DNA from: JBBDWK01 sp040902885
GTDB taxonomy: Bacteria; Acidobacteriota; Terriglobia; Bryobacterales; Bryobacteraceae
Assembly (NCBI GenBank): GCA_040902885.1
Contig: JBBDWK010000068.1
Location: 41,068 to 105,067 of the forward strand
Length of the DNA: 64,000 nt
Direction: 5' to 3'
Part shown: piece after piece, positions 60,936-64,000 of the stretch
How positions within the stretch are numbered: the stretch's first letter is position 1
Layout of the letters: the number at the start of each line of letters is the position of its first letter
The notes under the pieces: model-generated
The model's database searches: none
Told to the model about the DNA's origin: nothing
What the model saw: the letters and a program-made list of their open reading frames with translations, nothing else
Program-made: the position numbers and the translations under genes

Positions 60936-62411
60936 ATGAAATCCACCGTATGGATGGCCCGTGCGGCCGTCATTTTCGTTCTGGGGGTCCAACTGGACGC
61001 CCAAACCCTTCACGTCACGGGCGGCGCGGTTGACGATCAGGTCTTCCAGCGCAACGCTGCCGGGCGCGCCGAAGTTGTTTTGACGGGCACGGCTTCCGGT
61101 GCTGGCAGCGGGCCTCTGGAAGCTCGCGTCATCCGCAAGCATATGGCTGTGCCGGGATTCGACTGGGCGAAGGCGGGCGAGATTTCCGGCCGGCAGTGGA
61201 GCGCGACGGTTCGCGACCTGCCGGCGGGCGGGCCATATCGCATCGAGATCCGGGTTCCGGGAACACAGGCTTCGGCGGCCGTCAACAACGTTCTGGTAGG
61301 CGACCTGTGGGTGCTCGCCGGCCAGTCGAACATGCAGGGCGTGGGGGATCTGGTGGATGTGCAGCAGCCGCACGATCTGGTGCACAACTTCGGCATGGCG
61401 GATCACTGGATGGTGGCCGAGGAGCCGCTGCACACGCTGGTCAACGCCGCCGACCGTGTGCACTGGCCCATGAACGCGCAGAAGCAGCCGGAGCGGCTGG
61501 AAGGCGCGCGGTTGACCGAATACGTCGCCAACCGCAAAAAGGGCGCGGGCCTGGGGCTGCCGTTCGCGGTCGAGATGGTCCGCCGGACGGGCATTCCGAT
61601 TGGTCTGCTTTCCTGCGCTCACGGCGGCACGTCGATGGATCAATGGAACCCGGCGCTGAAGGATAAGGCCGGCGATTCGCTCTACGGCTCCATGCTGCGG
61701 CGCGTGCGCGCGGCGGGCGGCAAAGTGAAGGGCGTGCTCTGGTATCAGGGCGAATCCGACGCCAATCCGCGCGCGGCTTCTGCGTTCCAGCGGAAGTTCG
61801 AGCGCCTGGTGACGTCGATCCGCGACGACTTCGGCCAGCCCGATCTGCCTTTTTACTATGTGCAGATTGGCCGCCATGTCAACGACGCGAATGTAACCGA
61901 GTGGAACCTGGTGCAGGACGCCCAGCGCAAAGCCGAAGCCGCCATTCCGCGCAGCGCGATGGTGGCTTCGATCGATGCGTCTCTCGACGATGGGATTCAT
62001 GTGGGCACCGGGGATCTGAAGCGGCTGGGGCGGCGCATGGCCAACCTGGCGTGCCGCGACCTCTTCCCGGAACTCGAACGTTACGGGAAGGTGAAGCGCG
62101 GCCCGCGCCCGGTTTCGGCGGCGTTCAACAACGGCGTCGTCCGCGTGGAGTTCTCCGATGTAAACGGCGGCCTTCGTGCGGATGGGCGCATCGCTGGGTT
62201 TAGCATTCACGCCGGGGATGGCGCGCCGCGACCCATGATCTACAAAGCCCGTGTCGATCCGGGGGATTCCTCCGCGGTGCTGCTGCACGTGGGAGGCAAG
62301 CTGCCAGAGGGAGCGACGCTCCACTATGGCTTCGGCAAAGATCCCTACTGCAATTTGCGCGACCAGGCCGACATGGCCGCGCCGGTTTTCGGGCCGATGG
62401 AAATTCGCTAA
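60936..62411 (+). CDS. secreted sialate O-acetylesterase-like SGNH esterase
   Basis: 491 residues. The ATG at 60936 has GAGGAA 5 bases upstream and gives a good signal peptide (ARAAVIFVLGVQLDAQ). The SGNH serine block is LWVLAGQSNMQGVGDL, with a late catalytic segment VSIDASLDDGIHVG where the Asp/His pair sits. CAHGGTSMDQWNP and GVLWYQGESDAN are further conserved blocks of the 9-O-acetylesterase family. It probably removes acetyl groups from plant or host glycans. An upstream ATG at 60915 is also possible. Confidence 0.9.
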   Translation: MKSTVWMARAAVIFVLGVQLDAQTLHVTGGAVDDQVFQRNAAGRAEVVLTGTASGAGSGPLEARVIRKHMAVPGFDWAKAGEISGRQWSATVRDLPAGGPYRIEIRVPGTQASAAVNNVLVGDLWVLAGQSNMQGVGDLVDVQQPHDLVHNFGMADHWMVAEEPLHTLVNAADRVHWPMNAQKQPERLEGARLTEYVANRKKGAGLGLPFAVEMVRRTGIPIGLLSCAHGGTSMDQWNPALKDKAGDSLYGSMLRRVRAAGGKVKGVLWYQGESDANPRAASAFQRKFERLVTSIRDDFGQPDLPFYYVQIGRHVNDANVTEWNLVQDAQRKAEAAIPRSAMVASIDASLDDGIHVGTGDLKRLGRRMANLACRDLFPELERYGKVKRGPRPVSAAFNNGVVRVEFSDVNGGLRADGRIAGFSIHAGDGAPRPMIYKARVDPGDSSAVLLHVGGKLPEGATLHYGFGKDPYCNLRDQADMAAPVFGPMEIR

Positions 62412-62460
62412 GTTAGCCTGCCGGGAAAGTAGAGTACACTGGGCAAAGAAAAAGCGAAGA

Positions 62461-63723
62461 ATGGACGTCCAGGAACAGCTTTCCCTGCTACGCAGAAGGA
62501 TCGCCCGCATCGACCGGAAATACGCGGGCAAGCCCGCCCAGGTCGCGCCGCCGCCCCGCTTCGATTCCAGGCCGGCGCGCTACTTCGTTGAAGACCTGAT
62601 AACCGGACAGGTAGCCGACACCGCGTACGGCGCGCATTTCGAGACCGAGAAGCTGTACGAGCGCCACCGGCGGCACGGAAGCATGGATCTTTCCAACCTG
62701 ATCGAGCTTCCGGAGGATCTCCTGGAGTCGCTGTCCGGAGTCGGAATGTATCGCTGCCACCCCACACGGTGGGCATTTCTCGACACGGAGACGACGGGTC
62801 TCGCGGGCGGCGCCGGGACATACGCGTTCCTGGTGGGGATAGGCGGCATCGATGAGGCCGGCTTCCGGATACGCCAGTTCTTCATGCGCGATTTGCGCGA
62901 TGAGGCTTCGCTCCTGCACGCAGTGGCGGAACACCTCGCGCGCTTCGACGTGCTGGTGACATACAACGGCAAAGCTTACGACCAGCCGCTGCTCGAAGGG
63001 CGCTACAGGCTGGCCCGGTTACATTCGCCATTCGCCCGTCTGGAGCATCTGGATTTATTGTTCGGCGCGCGGCGGCTGTGGAAGCTGCGCCTGGAAAGCT
63101 GCCGGCTCATAGACCTGGAGAACCGGATTCTGGGCGTGGAGCGCCAGGGCGATCTGCCAGGCGAGATGATTCCTTACCACTACTTCGACTATCTGCACAG
63201 CAAGCAGGCCTTCCGGCTGGTTCCCATCTTCCACCACAACGCCACGGACATTCTCTCGCTGGCCTGTCTCACAGCCGTCGCTCCGTTTGCCTTTCGAAAG
63301 CCTGAGGAGGCGGCGCTCGCGCACGGCGCCGACTGCATCGGTCTCGCACGCTGGCTCATCCAGGACGAGCGGTTCGAAGAAAGCCTTCGGCTGTTGCGGC
63401 GAGGCGTGGATCTGGGTTTGCCGGATTCTCTGCTCTTCCGGACCCTGTGGGACATCGCGATGATCGAGAAGAAACTGGGGCGCGCCGAGGCGGCGCTGGC
63501 CGTATTCGCGGATCTCGCGGTATCGCCCAATCCCTGCCGAGTTCAAGCCCTCGAAGAGATGGCGAAGCACTATGAGCGGAACGAGCGGAATTGTGCCGCG
63601 GCGCTCGAAATGACGCGAAAGGCGCTCGCGCTGGTGGACTCGCCGGCCCTTCGGAAGCGCGAAGAACGGCTGAAAGCGCGCTTGGCGAGGCCCCGGAACC
63701 GGAGAGCCTCTCCTTCGGGGTAA
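62461..63723 (+). CDS. YprB-type RNase H-fold exonuclease with helical repeats
   Basis: 420 residues. Residues about 95-300 are an RNase H-like (DEDD) domain: FLDTETTGLAGGAGTYAFLVG supplies the first acidic residues, VTYNGKAYDQPLLEGRY the second and HNATDILSLACL the third. A C-terminal region of about 120 residues looks like TPR or helical repeats (RRGVDLGLPDSLLFRTLWDIAMIEKKLGRAEAALAVF). The start at 62461 excludes an upstream overlap with the esterase gene. Possibly RNA or DNA 3'-end processing. Confidence 0.87.
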   Translation: MDVQEQLSLLRRRIARIDRKYAGKPAQVAPPPRFDSRPARYFVEDLITGQVADTAYGAHFETEKLYERHRRHGSMDLSNLIELPEDLLESLSGVGMYRCHPTRWAFLDTETTGLAGGAGTYAFLVGIGGIDEAGFRIRQFFMRDLRDEASLLHAVAEHLARFDVLVTYNGKAYDQPLLEGRYRLARLHSPFARLEHLDLLFGARRLWKLRLESCRLIDLENRILGVERQGDLPGEMIPYHYFDYLHSKQAFRLVPIFHHNATDILSLACLTAVAPFAFRKPEEAALAHGADCIGLARWLIQDERFEESLRLLRRGVDLGLPDSLLFRTLWDIAMIEKKLGRAEAALAVFADLAVSPNPCRVQALEEMAKHYERNERNCAAALEMTRKALALVDSPALRKREERLKARLARPRNRRASPSG

Positions 63724-63776
63724 CACCTTGACGCCCGCCAGACGGCAACATCATAATCAATGCACTAACGGGATTC

Positions 63777-63968
63777 ATGATGCCGCGCCGCATTCTGACC
63801 CTGCCGATCCTGATTATTCTTACGATCGGCGCGGGTTATGCCGCCAGCTACGGCGAGCTACCTTTAAGATTTGAAGCTAATCTTGGCCAGTCGCACGCCG
63901 ACGTACGGTTTCTTTGCCGCGGCTCGGGTTACACCCTTTTTCTAACCCGAAGTTCTTGCCCTTTTTGA
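63777..63968 (+). pseudogene. N-terminus of an SBBP-type secreted protein, frameshifted
   Basis: A signal peptide (TLPILIILTIGAGYAASY) is followed by LPLRFEANLGQSHADVRFL and GSGYTLFLT, matching the N-terminal domain that precedes SBBP propeller repeats in Acidobacteriota. The frame then stops at 63966-63968. Shifting by one base at about 63948 opens EVLALFELKVFVVRRLE to the window end. So the gene is frameshifted (mutation or sequence error), and the rest lies beyond the window. The annotated span covers only the first frame. Confidence 0.6.
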
Positions 63969-64000
63969 GCTGAAGGTGTTTGTTGTGAGGCGGTTGGAAG

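Overview
The window is a dense, GC-rich bacterial chromosome segment with about 65 protein genes, short gaps, many 4-base start/stop overlaps, and no rRNA, tRNA, CRISPR array or insertion sequence that I can recognise. The gene mix points to Acidobacteriota, probably a Bryobacterales/Solibacter-like lineage. Pointers are secreted DUF2911, DUF3604 and SBBP-type proteins, a fused E1 alpha/beta dehydrogenase, a DUF3417-type phosphorylase and an LptE-like lipoprotein. This placement is inference from gene content, not from a marker search.

Layout. 1-10.2 kb: end of a nitrilase-family amidase, a LuxR-type regulator, a thioredoxin-like protein, mtnA, a CPBP protease, a deoxyhypusine-synthase-like protein, uvrA, a secreted esterase and a PLP-dependent dehydratase. 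10.3-18.8 kb: a mixed, partly accessory stretch with two PIN-toxin modules, gapA, a GGDEF protein, a secreted propeller/DUF3604 protein, a lone SIR2-like protein and a small secreted protein with three TolC-like repeats. 18.8-24.9 kb: an FAD oxidoreductase, then the conserved block rpmH-rnpA-yidD-yidC-khpB-mnmE, all on the minus strand. 24.9-34 kb: an enolase-superfamily enzyme, DUF2911 protein, glycogen phosphorylase and a complete potABCD polyamine importer. 34-40.7 kb: cspA, infA, an unusual AAA+/receiver fusion, the phospholipid genes psd-pssA, a cysteine-free aspartate-semialdehyde-dehydrogenase paralogue, lptE, holA and convergent rpsT. 40.7-46.3 kb: ribA, a LytS-type kinase, a methyltransferase, glpK, an FtsB-like protein and cutA. 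46.3-60.8 kb: a long minus-strand run: fused E1 dehydrogenase, a cation antiporter with a rhodanese tail, yihY, accB-accC, mutS2, Nudix, SMP-30, BON, era, a CorC-like protein, ybeY and phoH. 60.8-64 kb: a secreted sialate-O-acetylesterase-like protein, a YprB-type nuclease with repeats, and the start of a frameshifted SBBP-type protein.

The most striking observation is the antiporter at about 48.5-50.0 kb. Its rhodanese domain is interrupted by a single in-frame TGA exactly where homologues usually carry the second Cys of a CTC motif. The rest of the domain continues intact to a TAA, and a hairpin with a G/U-containing loop lies about 21 bases after the TGA. This looks like a selenocysteine codon, which would make the protein an antiporter-rhodanese selenoprotein. 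Secondary items are the ClpB-like AAA+ domain fused to a response-regulator receiver, the lone SIR2-like protein in the accessory stretch, the cysteine-free Asd paralogue, and several genes whose -10 box lies so close to the start codon that leaderless or near-leaderless mRNAs are likely.
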